Of a stretch of DNA of 64,000 nucleotides, positions 37,811 through 47,900 are shown one piece after another (within the stretch, counting starts at the first letter, position 1; each line of letters opens with the position of its first letter). The stretch lies in contig JAERTK010000066.1 of NCBI GenBank assembly GCA_016844935.1, forward strand, positions 22,445 to 86,444. Reading direction: 5' to 3'. The position numbers were made by a program, and so were the translations under genes. The notes under the pieces are model-generated. The model saw only the letters and a list, made by a program, of their open reading frames with translations. It did no database searches and was not told the origin of the DNA. Origin of the DNA: Desulfobacteraceae bacterium. Lineage in GTDB: Bacteria; Desulfobacterota; DSM-4660; Desulfatiglandales; Desulfatiglandaceae.

Positions 37811-37839
37811 TAAAATGGGCGCGAATTTTCAGATGTCAA
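37811..37839 (-). promoter_or_regulatory. Heat-shock (sigma-32-like) promoter of htpG
   Basis: Minus strand: CTTGACA with its -35 core at 37839-37834, a 13-bp spacer, and GCCCATTTTA (37820-37811). This resembles the RpoH consensus (CTTGAA, CCCCATnTA). The same stretch can also be read as a TTGACA-18-TTTTAT sigma-70 promoter. No CIRCE element was found. Confidence 0.5.
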
Positions 37840-37979
37840 GACCTCCAGGAAGCCATTATGGAACTGAGCGTGCCTGAGGTCTTGCAGCGGATGGATTTTT
37901 TCCTTGACAGACTCGGGTCATCAGGGTGAGATCAGCAGAGAAAGTCCCATTAATTCTCAACCAGGGAGGTTATTTCAAC

Positions 37980-38804
37980 ATGATCGGCGTCTTTGACTCA
38001 GGATTTGGCGGGCTCACCATTTTGGGCGAATTTTTAAAAACCCTTCCGAACTATGATTATTTTTACCTGGGTGACAGCGCCCGGACACCCTACGGCAACA
38101 AGAGCCAGGAGGTCATCTATACCTATACCCGCCAGGCAGTGAATTTTCTGTTCAATAAGGGATGTGTTCTCATCATCCTTGCCTGTAATACGGCCTCCAC
38201 CAAAGCACTTCGCAAAATCCAACAGGAGTGGCTCCCCGTGAACTATCCCAACGGTCGCGTTCTGGGGGTCGTCATTCCTCTGGCTGAAGCCGCCGTTGAA
38301 TCGACCCGCTATGGCCGGATCGGCGTCATCGGAACCCAGGCCACCATTGACTCAAGGGTCTACGAGGAGGAACTCGGGAAGCTTGGAGCGGGGCTCAAGG
38401 TCCACGGACAGGCCTGCCCCCTTCTGGTCCCCCTGGTGGAAGAAGGCTGGGTGGGGAAACCGGAATCCAACATGATTTTAAAAAAATACCTGTTCCGCGT
38501 AAAACGGAAAATGATCGACACCCTCATTCTGGGGTGCACCCATTACGGTTTTCTTTCAAAAGATATCGCCAGGATCATGGGAAAAAACTGTCGTGTATTG
38601 AACGGGCCCGAAACCATCTCACGCAAGCTGGCGGATTACTTAATCAGACACCCTGAAATAGAGGTCCGAATCCCCCAAAACAAAACCGTCACGTATTGTA
38701 CCACGGATGATCCCGATCGATTCAGGATTTTTGGTGAAAAATTCCTGAATCAGAACATCCCATCCGTTGAAAAAATTGTAATGGACCCTCAGAGAAAGGC
38801 CTGA
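37980..38804 (+). CDS. murI: Glutamate racemase MurI
   Basis: Cofactor-independent racemase that makes D-glutamate for peptidoglycan, 274 residues. The two catalytic cysteines are Cys69 in ACNTAST and Cys186 in LGCTHYG. The substrate motifs FDSGFGGLT and GDSARTPYG are at the N-terminus. The ATG at 37980 is chosen because all MurI proteins begin a few residues before FDSGxGG; AGGGAGG precedes it. A longer frame starts at 37926 but adds unrelated residues. The gene is divergent from htpG and followed by a small unknown gene about 100 bp downstream. Confidence 0.93.
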   Translation: MIGVFDSGFGGLTILGEFLKTLPNYDYFYLGDSARTPYGNKSQEVIYTYTRQAVNFLFNKGCVLIILACNTASTKALRKIQQEWLPVNYPNGRVLGVVIPLAEAAVESTRYGRIGVIGTQATIDSRVYEEELGKLGAGLKVHGQACPLLVPLVEEGWVGKPESNMILKKYLFRVKRKMIDTLILGCTHYGFLSKDIARIMGKNCRVLNGPETISRKLADYLIRHPEIEVRIPQNKTVTYCTTDDPDRFRIFGEKFLNQNIPSVEKIVMDPQRKA

Positions 38805-38857
38805 GGGTTGCTATTTGTTCCACATCGTGATAGTTGGGGCCTGGCAATCATGTAAAA

Positions 38858-38882
38858 TGCCAAAAACAATCGCGTTTTGGCA
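38858..38882. promoter_or_regulatory. Inverted repeat upstream of the 121-residue unknown gene
   Basis: TGCCAAAA (38858-38865) and TTTTGGCA (38875-38882), a perfect 8-bp dyad with a 9-base spacer, 20 bp before the ATG at 38903. There is no T-run, so an operator is likelier than a terminator of murI. Confidence 0.35.
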
Positions 38883-38902
38883 AAACCCCAGGGAGAAAAA
38901 AA

Positions 38903-39268
38903 ATGAACACCAGCAACCCGGACCAGATCGACTTCACATTCAACAAACAGAACCTCTGCATCGAGGAGTCCGTTACGGATCTCAAGGTAGGATCCATCAG
39001 ATGCCTCAGGCCCATCAAAGCGGACGGGAGCAAAGACCCGGACCGCCAAACGCTCTTCATGGGACACACCCAACTCCATTCCCCTCAAGGGCTCGTCCCC
39101 CTTCAAGCGCCTTTAAAGGCAACCACCCTGGAAGAAGCCATGAACGAGTTTCCCGGCGCAATGAAAATAGCCCTACAAGAGATGATGGAAAGAGCGAAGC
39201 AGATGCAGGCACAACAGCAGGCTGCCCAAAAGGAAAATGAATCCCGGATAATTACCCCCGGCAGGTAG
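38903..39268 (+). CDS. Small conserved-looking cytoplasmic protein, function unknown
   Basis: A 121-residue protein without signal peptide or membrane segment. The first 75 residues look beta-rich (FTFNKQNLCIEESVTDLKVG, then LFMGHTQLHSPQGLVPLQ). Residues 78-110 form an amphipathic helix with a Gln-rich stretch (MERAKQMQAQQQAAQK). I do not recognise the family. The ATG at 38903 is supported by AGGGAGA; an open frame upstream from 38834 lacks a ribosome site. It is 5 bp upstream of the NFACT-R gene in the same direction, so they probably form a two-gene operon. Confidence 0.75.
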   Translation: MNTSNPDQIDFTFNKQNLCIEESVTDLKVGSIRCLRPIKADGSKDPDRQTLFMGHTQLHSPQGLVPLQAPLKATTLEEAMNEFPGAMKIALQEMMERAKQMQAQQQAAQKENESRIITPGR

Positions 39269-39273
39269 GCTTT

Positions 39274-39642
39274 TTGGTCGCGCAACACAACATCATCGAG
39301 CATGAACTGCCGGGCGGGTGGAAAGTGCTTGCGGGAAAAACAGATGTGGACAACGACTATCTCAGCCTCAAACTGGCAAAACCCAATGATTACTGGTTCC
39401 ATGTGCGGGGAATGCCCGGTAGTCACGTGGTGCTGAGGGCCGATACCAAGGAGACGCCCACCCGTGCGATCCTCAAGCAGGCCGCGGCCGTAGCCGCCTG
39501 GTACAGCAAGGCGCGGCACGGCGGCGTTGTGCCGGTTTCGTGCACAGAAGCCCGATACGTCACCAAGCCCCGCGGCGGAAAGCCGGGCCTGGTTCAAATC
39601 CGAAAAGAAATCACGTTGAAAGTTCGGCCGGCGTTGCCCTAA
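39274..39642 (+). CDS. Stand-alone NFACT RNA-binding domain (NFACT-R/DUF814) protein
   Basis: A 122-residue protein that is nearly all NFACT-R domain, the C-terminal domain of RqcH/Tae2/FbpA proteins that act in ribosome-associated quality control. The signature DYWFHVRGMPGSHVVLR is present, followed by ILKQAAAVAAWYSKAR and a basic VTKPRGGKPGLVQIRKE. The N-terminal and coiled-coil parts of full-length RqcH are absent and not encoded nearby, so tRNA recruitment for tailing is not implied; RNA or ribosome binding is. The start is a TTG with GGTAGG just upstream; no ATG is available. Translation probably continues from the gene 5 bp before it. Confidence 0.83.
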   Translation: MVAQHNIIEHELPGGWKVLAGKTDVDNDYLSLKLAKPNDYWFHVRGMPGSHVVLRADTKETPTRAILKQAAAVAAWYSKARHGGVVPVSCTEARYVTKPRGGKPGLVQIRKEITLKVRPALP

Positions 39643-39645
39643 GCC

Positions 39646-40458
39646 CTAACCCTTATCCACGAACCAATCGATCAACTCCCGTGAAATGCTGATTTTGGGC
39701 GGGATACGGGGGAGATTGTCTTTGGAAAACCAGTCTGCATGGGAGATTTCAACCTCGTCTTCCTTGATTTCACCACCCGCGTATTCGGTAATGAATCCCA
39801 CCATAAGAGAATCGGGAAACGGCCAGGGCTGGCTTCCGAAATAGCGGATATTTTTAACCGATATACCCACCTCTTCCAGCACTTCCCTCCTGACACATTC
39901 TTCAAGGGTTTCACCCGGCTCCACGAACCCTGCTAGAACGCTGTAAAAATCCTCAGGGAACCGGGGGGAGTGGGCCAGGAGAATTTTGCCGTCCCTGACC
40001 ACAGCGACGATAATGGCCGGAGAAAGCCGCGGGTAATTGACCAACCCGCATGCCGGACAGATTTTGGCCCTTTCGTCTTCCTTGTCTTCGTTGGCCTTTC
40101 CGCACCGGCTGCAGTATTGATGGTTCCGGTGCCATGCCAGCAAATGACCCGCCAACCCCGCCGCCTGAACCCCGTCCGTTTCGAAACGCCGAAACACCTG
40201 ACGAAGTTCAACGGCCGTGAAGATATCAGGGACAACCTCGTCGCGCCGCATTTCCGCCACATAGCAGGGATGATCATTCAACATACCGAAAAAGTGCTGC
40301 CCGGCGGCGGAAAGGTCGGTTTTTTTTAAATCAGCCGCTTCAGGGATACGGGTTTTGCCGCCTTCCTGAATAACCATGAAACGTTGTTTTCGGAACAGGA
40401 ACCAGAAAGCATTTTCGGGTGGCTTGAGGGGCGGTTTGGCAGTTGATAAAAAAGTCAT
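39646..40458 (-). CDS. nudC: NAD(+) diphosphatase / NADH pyrophosphatase NudC
   Basis: Nudix hydrolase of 270 residues that cleaves NAD(H) to NMN(H) and AMP and can remove NAD caps from RNA. The zinc ribbon has CSRCGKAN and CPACGLVNYPR. The Nudix box is GFVEPGETLEECVRREVLEE followed by VGI, and the NudC-specific motif SQPWPFPDSLMVGF follows. The ATG at 40458 has GGAGAG upstream; an in-frame TTG at 40479 is less likely. The gene converges on the NFACT-R gene with only 3 bp between stops. Confidence 0.93.
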   Translation of the reverse strand: MTFLSTAKPPLKPPENAFWFLFRKQRFMVIQEGGKTRIPEAADLKKTDLSAAGQHFFGMLNDHPCYVAEMRRDEVVPDIFTAVELRQVFRRFETDGVQAAGLAGHLLAWHRNHQYCSRCGKANEDKEDERAKICPACGLVNYPRLSPAIIVAVVRDGKILLAHSPRFPEDFYSVLAGFVEPGETLEECVRREVLEEVGISVKNIRYFGSQPWPFPDSLMVGFITEYAGGEIKEDEVEISHADWFSKDNLPRIPPKISISRELIDWFVDKG

Positions 40459-40554
40459 GAGCTTCTCTCCATCAGTCAACAGGCAATTGCGCCATCGATA
40501 GCAGGCTGGTGATAAAGTGTCAAGGATGAGGGAAAACCTCGTCCATTATGCTCA

Positions 40555-40582
40555 TTGACCTTTCGTGGTGACGCATTATATT
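40555..40582 (+). promoter_or_regulatory. prfC: Sigma-70-type promoter of prfC
   Basis: TTGACC (40555-40560), a 16-bp spacer, TATATT (40577-40582). A transcript would start near 40589, giving a leader of about 48 nt. Confidence 0.55.
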
Positions 40583-40592
40583 AACGCTACAC

Positions 40593-40618
40593 CGGGCTCT
40601 CCCAGAGCCCGTTTTTTT
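40593..40618 (+). terminator. Terminator-like hairpin in the prfC leader
   Basis: CGGGCTCT (40593-40600), loop CCC, AGAGCCCG (40604-40611), then seven T (40612-40618). It has all the marks of an intrinsic terminator on the plus strand, yet it ends 18 bp before the prfC ATG and begins only a few bases after the predicted transcript start. It may attenuate prfC, protect the 5' end, or stop read-through from upstream. Confidence 0.7.
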
Positions 40619-40636
40619 ACGTTGTGATCGAGGCAT

Positions 40637-42226
40637 ATGATGAACAAAAAACACCAACGGGAAGTGGATCGGCGGCGCAATTTCGGCATTATCAGCCACC
40701 CCGACGCCGGCAAAACCACCCTGACAGAAAAACTGCTGCTTTTTGGCGGCGCCATCCAGCAGGCCGGCGCCATCAAGGCCCGTAAGGCCGCACGCCATGC
40801 CACCAGCGACTGGATGCGCATCGAACAGGAGCGCGGCATATCCGTTACCACCAGCGCCATGAAGTTCAATTATCGGGACTACGAGGTGAACCTCCTGGAC
40901 ACCCCGGGGCACCAGGATTTTTCCGAGGACACCTACCGCGTGCTGACGGCTGTGGACAGCGCTCTCATGGTCATCGACAGCGCCAAAGGCGTGGAAACCC
41001 AGACGGAAAAGCTCATGGAAGTGTGCCGCATGCGCAATACCCCCATTATCACCTTCATTAACAAACTGGACCGGGAAGGGCTTCCCCCCCTGGATCTTCT
41101 GAGCGACATTGAGGAAAAGCTTCAAATCGAGTGCGTTCCCCTGTCATGGCCCATCGGGATGGGAAAACGATTCAAAGGGGTATACAACCGGCATCACCGG
41201 GGCCTGCATCTCTTTACGCCGAGTCGATCCTCCGTATCCGGAGAAGGCCACATGATAGAAGACCTGGCCGATCCCCGACTCGATGAATTGCTCGGCAATC
41301 AGGCCGAGGATCTGCGTGAAGATGTGGAATTGCTGGATGGCGCCGCCAATCCCTTTGACCTGGACCATTATCTGGCGGGGAACCAGACACCCGTTTTTTT
41401 CGGCAGCGCCATCAACAACTTCGGCGTAAAGGAATTGCTGGATGCATTCGTTGAGATGTCTCCGCGGCCCGCGCCCCGACCCACCGTGACACGGGAGGTA
41501 TCCCCTTACGAACCCGCCTTTTCAGGATTTGTATTTAAAATTCAGGCCAACATGGACATGGCCCATCGGGACCGCATCGCATTTCTGAGGGTCTGCTCGG
41601 GAACGTTCAAGCGGGGAATGAAGGTACTTCATCACCGCATCGGCAAAGAAATTGCCATTGCCAATGCTACCATATTCATGGCCCAGAGTCGGGAGAATGT
41701 TCAGGAAGCCTACCCTGGGGATATCATCGGCATCCACAACCACGGCACCATCAAGATCGGAGATACCTTTACGGAGAAAGAACCTCTCAAGTTTACGGGA
41801 ATTCCCAACTTCGCACCGGAACACTTCAGGCGGATCCGATTGAAGAATCCCATGAAGACCAAGCAATTGCAGAAGGGGTTGCATCAACTGGCCGAAGAGG
41901 GCGCGACCCAGGTATTCCGACCCCTGGGAACCAGCGACTACATTCTGGGGGCGGTGGGCACTCTTCAGTTCGACGTTACAGCCAATCGCCTGAAACAGGA
42001 ATACGGCGCAGATACGGTTTACGAACCCATGGATATGGCCGTGGCACGATGGGTGAGTTGCGACGATCCAAAACGCCTCAAGGAATTTCAGCAGGAAAAT
42101 TCCGTTTATCTGGCCCTTGACGCGGAACAACAACTAACCTTTCTGGGCCCCAGTCAGTGGCGGCTGGAGCATGTGATGGCGCAATGGCCTGAGGTGGAAT
42201 TTAAGAAGACGCGGGAGTATAATTGA
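40637..42226 (+). CDS. prfC: Peptide chain release factor 3 (RF3)
   Basis: Translational GTPase of 529 residues that recycles RF1/RF2 from the ribosome after peptide release. G1 is [13 protein letters not shown], the switch region is [15 protein letters not shown]3 is [12 protein letters not shown] and G4 is NKLD. RF3-specific blocks include [16 protein letters not shown], the [12 protein letters not shown] region and the C-terminal [19 protein letters not shown]. Two ATG codons stand at the start; GAGG is best spaced for the second (40640). Divergent from nudC and convergent with the transglycosylase gene. Confidence 0.96.
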   Translation: MMNKKHQREVDRRRNFGIISHPDAGKTTLTEKLLLFGGAIQQAGAIKARKAARHATSDWMRIEQERGISVTTSAMKFNYRDYEVNLLDTPGHQDFSEDTYRVLTAVDSALMVIDSAKGVETQTEKLMEVCRMRNTPIITFINKLDREGLPPLDLLSDIEEKLQIECVPLSWPIGMGKRFKGVYNRHHRGLHLFTPSRSSVSGEGHMIEDLADPRLDELLGNQAEDLREDVELLDGAANPFDLDHYLAGNQTPVFFGSAINNFGVKELLDAFVEMSPRPAPRPTVTREVSPYEPAFSGFVFKIQANMDMAHRDRIAFLRVCSGTFKRGMKVLHHRIGKEIAIANATIFMAQSRENVQEAYPGDIIGIHNHGTIKIGDTFTEKEPLKFTGIPNFAPEHFRRIRLKNPMKTKQLQKGLHQLAEEGATQVFRPLGTSDYILGAVGTLQFDVTANRLKQEYGADTVYEPMDMAVARWVSCDDPKRLKEFQQENSVYLALDAEQQLTFLGPSQWRLEHVMAQWPEVEFKKTREYN

Positions 42227-42237
42227 GGCAACCGCCC

Positions 42238-43284
42238 TTACGGTGCGGCAATTCGATCCGCCAGTTTGCCCACCGCGATGGCAAAATAATTGGACCGGTT
42301 CCATTTCAGGATCACGCGGTAATTGGGATACGCCAGATAGAATGGACCACCGCTTTTGTTGGGCTGCACAAGATATGCCCGCAGGCTCTGCGGCCCGTCA
42401 ACACCTTCCCCGGTAACACCCAATTCCCGCCATTCTTTGAGGGTTTTTCGGTTTTCGGCACCCACCTGTGCTTTACTGAATCCCGAAGGCAGTGAGGCTC
42501 TGCCGCCCCACCCCTGATTTTTCTTCCATCCGGACCTGGACAGATAATTGGCGGCGGAAGCCAGGGCATCGGGTACATTGTCCCAGATATCCCTTCGGCC
42601 GTCCCCGTCATAATCCACGGCATAGGTCACAAAGGATGACGGCATGAACTGAACCTGGCCCATGGCCCCGGCCCATGATCCATCCATATTTTCCACGGCA
42701 ATATGGCCCTCCTCAAGGATTCTGAGGGCCCTTAAGAGTTCTTTCCTGAAAAATGCACTGCGACGGCCATCGTAGGCCAGCGTCGCCAAAGCGGCAATGA
42801 CCGGATACCCGCCCGTAATTCTGCCGTATCGGGTTTCGATGCCCCAGAGGGCCACAATGTACTGGGGCTCAACCCCGTATCGGGCTCCGATCTTTTCCAG
42901 AAGACTTCGGCGATCACGATACAAACGCCGCCCGTCCCAAACGGTCTTTTCAGAAACCACCCGGTCCAGGTATTGTTTGAACGTCAGTTTAAATTCAGGT
43001 TGAGAACGGTCCAGCTTGACGACTCTGGGGATGGGTTTTACGCCGCGAAAGGCCCGGTCAAGGATTTCACTGGAAACACCCTCGGCCCGTGCTTCCTGAC
43101 GGACCCCCTTCAGCCACTCCTGAAAAGATTGTTTTTCCCCGCCACTTACCTGGCCAATACCCACAAACCAAAGAAAGACCAGTACCATTAACGAGACAGC
43201 CCCCCGGTTTCCGGTAAAAACCTGATTCCGCATCTTCCATAACACCACACCAAACGTCCTGAACACCAACATACAGCCGCCCAT
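42238..43284 (-). CDS. Lytic murein transglycosylase, MltB/SLT_2 type
   Basis: Periplasmic peptidoglycan-cleaving enzyme of 348 residues. An N-terminal signal (VSLMVLVFLWFVGIGQVSG) follows a basic stretch; no lipobox is seen, unlike E. coli MltB. The SLT_2 domain shows WGIETRYGRITGGYPVI with the catalytic glutamate, SWAGAMGQVQFMPSSF and DYDGDGRRDIWDNVPDALAS, and ends with a peptidoglycan-facing NYRVILKWNRSNYFAIAVG. The ATG at 43284 is chosen for its excellent AGAGGAG site; the frame opens as far as 43356. Convergent with prfC, 11 bp between stops. Confidence 0.92.
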   Translation of the reverse strand: MGGCMLVFRTFGVVLWKMRNQVFTGNRGAVSLMVLVFLWFVGIGQVSGGEKQSFQEWLKGVRQEARAEGVSSEILDRAFRGVKPIPRVVKLDRSQPEFKLTFKQYLDRVVSEKTVWDGRRLYRDRRSLLEKIGARYGVEPQYIVALWGIETRYGRITGGYPVIAALATLAYDGRRSAFFRKELLRALRILEEGHIAVENMDGSWAGAMGQVQFMPSSFVTYAVDYDGDGRRDIWDNVPDALASAANYLSRSGWKKNQGWGGRASLPSGFSKAQVGAENRKTLKEWRELGVTGEGVDGPQSLRAYLVQPNKSGGPFYLAYPNYRVILKWNRSNYFAIAVGKLADRIAAP

Positions 43285-43426
43285 TGCATCACTCCTCTGG
43301 TTCGTCAGAGTAAAGAGGATATCATATTCCATGCAAAAAACAACCTCGCGGAACAAAATAAATTCCTGCCTTTAAAGCCATAATGCTCATCCACTCGCGG
43401 GGCCACACAATTCGTTCCCATCAACC

Positions 43427-43456
43427 TTGACACCGAATACTGATTTCTCCTACACT
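43427..43456 (+). promoter_or_regulatory. rmuC: Sigma-70-type promoter of rmuC
   Basis: TTGACA (43427-43432), an 18-bp spacer, TACACT (43451-43456), about 70 bp before the rmuC ATG. Confidence 0.5.
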
Positions 43457-43527
43457 CCCCGTAACATTACCCGGGCTTTCTTCACTGCCTGAAAATCAAA
43501 CCCTACAAACATGCGGTTCATCCGGAT

Positions 43528-44874
43528 ATGTCCCAACACCTTCACAGCATCACCCAAATGGTTCTTGAGCACCAGAGGGAATTATCGCTCTTTATGCTGT
43601 GCCTTATCCTGCTGCTTTTGTTTTTTATTTTCCTAAGGGTATCCAGGAAACAGACTTCAGATCATATCCTCCGTCTTCAGGAGCAGTTGAACCGTTTTGA
43701 TGACCGCCTTCAGGCGGTATTAACGGCTTTGAAAGAGGAAAGTGCTCAAAACCGGACTGAATCGGCCCGTCAGGCGCACCTGAATCGGGATGAAATTGGA
43801 AAAAACATCCATGAGATGACGGACGGCCTCCTTCAACGGATCAATGAAAATGCGGGGATGCAGAAAGGCCAGCTCGATTCCTTTGCCCGGCAACTGGTGG
43901 CGCTAACCCAGATCAACGAGGAAAAGTCCGAGGCCATTCGGAAATCCGTAGACGTCCAACTGAGAACCATAAGAGAGGAAAACAATAGAATACTCGAACA
44001 GATACGAACAACAGTGGATGAACAGCTTCATATAAATCTTGAAAGAAGGGTCGGGGAATCTTTCAAACAGGTGAGCGAACGGCTGGAACAGGTATACCGG
44101 GGTCTCGGGGAAATGCAGCACCTGGCAAACGGCGTGGGGGATTTAAAACGGGTGCTCACCAATGTGCGAACACGGGGTACCTGGGGAGAAGTCCAACTGG
44201 GAGCCATCCTGGAGCAGATCCTCACACCGGACCAGTACGACACCAATGTGGCCACCAAAAAGAACAGCCGCGAGCGGGTGGAATTCGCTCTCCGGCTTCC
44301 CGGCCGGGGAAAAGATTCGGACCAGGTGGTATGGCTTCCCATGGATGCCAAATTCCCCCGGGAGGACTATCAGAGACTGCTGGACGCTCTGGAGAATGCC
44401 GACAAGGAAGCCGCGGACCACCACCTGAAACAGTTGGAGATGAGGATCAGGGCAGAGGCAAAAGCCATTCACGAAAAGTATGTGGCACCGCCCCAAACAA
44501 CAGATTTTGCCGTGATGTTCCTACCGGTGGAAGGCCTGTATGCGGAGGTGTTGCGCAGACCCGGCTTGTGCGACGCGCTTCAGCGGGAACACCGCGTTGT
44601 GGTGACCGGCCCCACCACCCTTTCCGCCCTCCTCAACAGCCTTCAGATCGGTTTTCGTACCCTGGCCATTGAAAAACGCACGAGCGAAGTATGGGAACTG
44701 CTGGAAGCCCTTAAAACCGAATTCGGCCGTTTCGGAGATTCCCTGGCCAAGACAAAGAAAAAGCTGCAGGAAGCCGGCAATACCATTGACCAGGCGGAGG
44801 TACGCAGCCGGGCTATTTCCCGCAAGCTTTCCAAAGTGGAGGAAATATCGCCGGGTGATCATGACACGGAATGA
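43528..44874 (+). CDS. rmuC: DNA recombination protein RmuC
   Basis: RmuC homologue of 448 residues, thought to limit rearrangements at inverted repeats and recently linked to nuclease-like activity in its core. A membrane helix spans about residues 19-37 (SLFMLCLILLLLFFIFLRV), a coiled coil about 45-200, and the RmuC core about 210-400: RTRGTWGEVQLGAILEQIL, LPGRGKDSDQVVWLPMDAKF with the PD-(D/E)XK-like D-x-K, and FLPVEGLYAEVL. Length and order fit the family. It is 62 bp upstream of the macroglobulin gene in the same direction. Confidence 0.93.
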   Translation: MSQHLHSITQMVLEHQRELSLFMLCLILLLLFFIFLRVSRKQTSDHILRLQEQLNRFDDRLQAVLTALKEESAQNRTESARQAHLNRDEIGKNIHEMTDGLLQRINENAGMQKGQLDSFARQLVALTQINEEKSEAIRKSVDVQLRTIREENNRILEQIRTTVDEQLHINLERRVGESFKQVSERLEQVYRGLGEMQHLANGVGDLKRVLTNVRTRGTWGEVQLGAILEQILTPDQYDTNVATKKNSRERVEFALRLPGRGKDSDQVVWLPMDAKFPREDYQRLLDALENADKEAADHHLKQLEMRIRAEAKAIHEKYVAPPQTTDFAVMFLPVEGLYAEVLRRPGLCDALQREHRVVVTGPTTLSALLNSLQIGFRTLAIEKRTSEVWELLEALKTEFGRFGDSLAKTKKKLQEAGNTIDQAEVRSRAISRKLSKVEEISPGDHDTE

Positions 44875-44935
44875 ACGGGCTTTCAGTGTTGCATGAACCT
44901 TCATTGTTCACAGCAAAAACCCTGGGAGGAATACC

Positions 44936-47900
44936 ATGGTGCACAACAATATCGCCGTAAAAGCCTGTTTTGCAGCCGTCCTTGGCTTTTTGATCACGGT
45001 CGTCTTCATCTGCCAAAGTTTTGCAGCCGCCTCCCCTTCCCTTCACCTCAGCCGTATCACCCCTTCCGGAACGGATGTCCCGACCGGCAGGCAGATCGTG
45101 TTCCAATTTGACAGACCCGTTGTACCCATGGGGCGCATGACGCGAAAGGCATCGACCTGCTCTAATTTCTTGGGCTCCATTGTCATCACCCCTTCTCTCA
45201 AATGCCAGTGGCGCTGGCTCAACAGCCAGGCCCTGTCCTGCCAACTGGATGAAAAATCAGCCCTTACACCCGCCACCCGTTATGCCATTGTGGTCAATCC
45301 GGGAATCAAAACCATAGATGGCGCCACACTTGAAAAATCGGTACACCGAAGCTTCACAACCATCCGTCCCAAAGTTCGGAACGTGTGGTTCAAGACATGG
45401 AGAGCCCCTGGAACGCCGGTCATTCGACTGACATTCAACCAACCGGTTTTCAGGGATTCCGTGCGGGAACACCTCTTTTTCGCGTCCTACCCCGGGACGG
45501 AAAGTCTCACGGGAGTCACGGTTTCACCGGACCCGGACATCAAGGAAAAACCCCTCACCAGTGCCAAAAAGGGCTCACAAAGGGAAGCCCGGCGGTTCTG
45601 GCTGGTGTCGCCACAAAAAGAGTTGCCTCCGGATTTGAAGGTAGCGCTCCTTGTGGAACCCGGTATCGCTTCATTCGAGGGCCCGGAAAAAGGGATCGAA
45701 AAACGGATTCTGGTCTCCTTTTCCACCTTTCCCCCATTTGCTTTTGAGGGGATAGAATGCACCGATAACACCGGAAAAACCATTCACATGGCCCCAAACG
45801 ACCCCCATCCCTTTAAAAATCGGTGCAACCCCCTGAGACAGGCGGCCCTGGTCTTCTCATCGCCGGTCATCGCTGAAGAAGTTAAAGAAAACGTCACCTT
45901 TACACCGGATCTGGCAGGGGGGCGTACCGACTATGACCCCTGGGCCAACCGGTCCGGGCATTCAAGCCTCAGCTATCCTCACAAAAGGGGACAGACCTAC
46001 CGGGTCTGGATTCCGGAACTGCTCAAAGCTTTTCTGGAATACCGGTTGGAGAGTCAGAAAAACACCCTCAGAGATGAATTCGGACGTCCTCTGAAGATCC
46101 CCATGGATATGCGCTTCATGACAGATCACCGCCTGCCCGATTTCGTTCTCACACACCGGGAGGCGGTTCTTGAAAACGGGGTGAATTCAGAGGTTCCACT
46201 GGTGGTGACCAACCTTAACAAAGTCAATATCACCTATGACCGGCTAACGGTTCATGGAAAAAAGACCGGGTTAACGCATGAGATCCGAATTCCAAAGGTC
46301 CCGGACATCGCTTTCAAAATCCCCATGGAAGCCCGCCACATGCTCGATGGCGCATCGGGGGTAATCCAGGGAACGGTACAATCCCGACCCCACATAAAGA
46401 AAAGCCCCTGGGAACGCTGGTTCATGGCCCAGGTGACCTCTTTTCAAGTGCATGTGAAAATCGGGCATTACAATACCCTTATCTGGGTCACAGATTTTGC
46501 CACGGGCGAACCGGTTGAAGGGGCCCGAGTGAGCCTTTACCGGAATACCTACGGCGCCCTTCCCAAAACCCCCACCCGGCTGACACACGGCACAACGAAT
46601 ACCGACGGCATTGTCATGCTGGCGGGAACAAAAACCATCGACCCGCTGCTGACCACTTTGGAATCCTATGGCCTGAAAAAGCCCCACCTTTTCGCGCGGA
46701 TTCAAAAAGAGGAAAACATGGCGATCCTTCCCCTGGACGGACCTTTCAGAGTGGACGTCTACCGGGCAAGCGGGAACACCCTCTGGCCGGACATGCGAAA
46801 AAATTTCGGGCATATGCACGCCTGGGGAACCACGGCCCAGGGGGTGTACCGGGCGGGTGATACGGTGCAATATAAGCTGTACGTGCGGAACCAGGATAAT
46901 GAGACCTTCGTGCCATCACCCCAATCCGGATACGCGCTCAAGGTGATGGACCCCATGGGGAAAAAGGTGTACCAGGTGCCTGACTTGACCCTCAATGAGT
47001 TCGGCGCCGCCAGCGGCCAATTTCAGGTTCCCAGAACCGGTGCCGTGGGATGGTATCGTTTCGAACTCTCAGCATCCTTTGCCAAGTGGACCCGGGAACC
47101 CATGCGGGTGCTGGTGAGCGATTTCACCCCGTCCCCCTTCAAGGTCACCACCGATTTGAACGGACGGTTCTTTAAAACCGGGGACCGGGTGGATATCGCC
47201 ACACACGCCCGGCTACATGCGGGCGGACCCTACACGGATGCCCATAACCGCGTCACCGCCATCATAAAAAGCCGGCCGCTGACCCTGAAAAGCCAGGCTT
47301 TTCAGAACTTTCAGTTTGACACCACCCTGCCCAAAGCTCCCCCGGAAGCGACCGTTTATCAAACGGATAACCGGTTGGACAACCAGGGAAACGCAAAATC
47401 CGGCTTTACCCTGGCAGACGGAAAAATCCTGTACGGCCAATTGATGGTGGAAAGCGCCGTTCGGGATGACCGGGGGAAATCCATCGCCGGAAGAGTCCAC
47501 GCGGCTTATGCCGCCCGTGACCGCTACGTGGGACTTCGACGTCTTATGTGGGTGATGGAAGAGGATCAGCCAGCCTCGGTTGAACTGCTGGTGGTGGACG
47601 GCAGGGAAAAGCCCCTCAAGGGTGTCCCCATTACAGTAACCCTTGCCCGAAGGGAGACCAAAGCGGCGCGTGTCAAAGGGGCCGGAAATGCCTATATCAC
47701 CCATTACACCCATCAATGGGTGGATGTGGAACAAAAGGAAGTCATATCCGGTTCAAAAACCGTTCCCTGTTCCCTCACCCCTCTGGCCCCCGGTTCCCAC
47801 CGCATTACGGCCGTCATCAAAGACGCCAAAGGGCGGTCCCACGAAACACGAATGGTTCAGTGGGTCATCGGAAAAGGACAGGTGGTGTGGAATGAACGTC

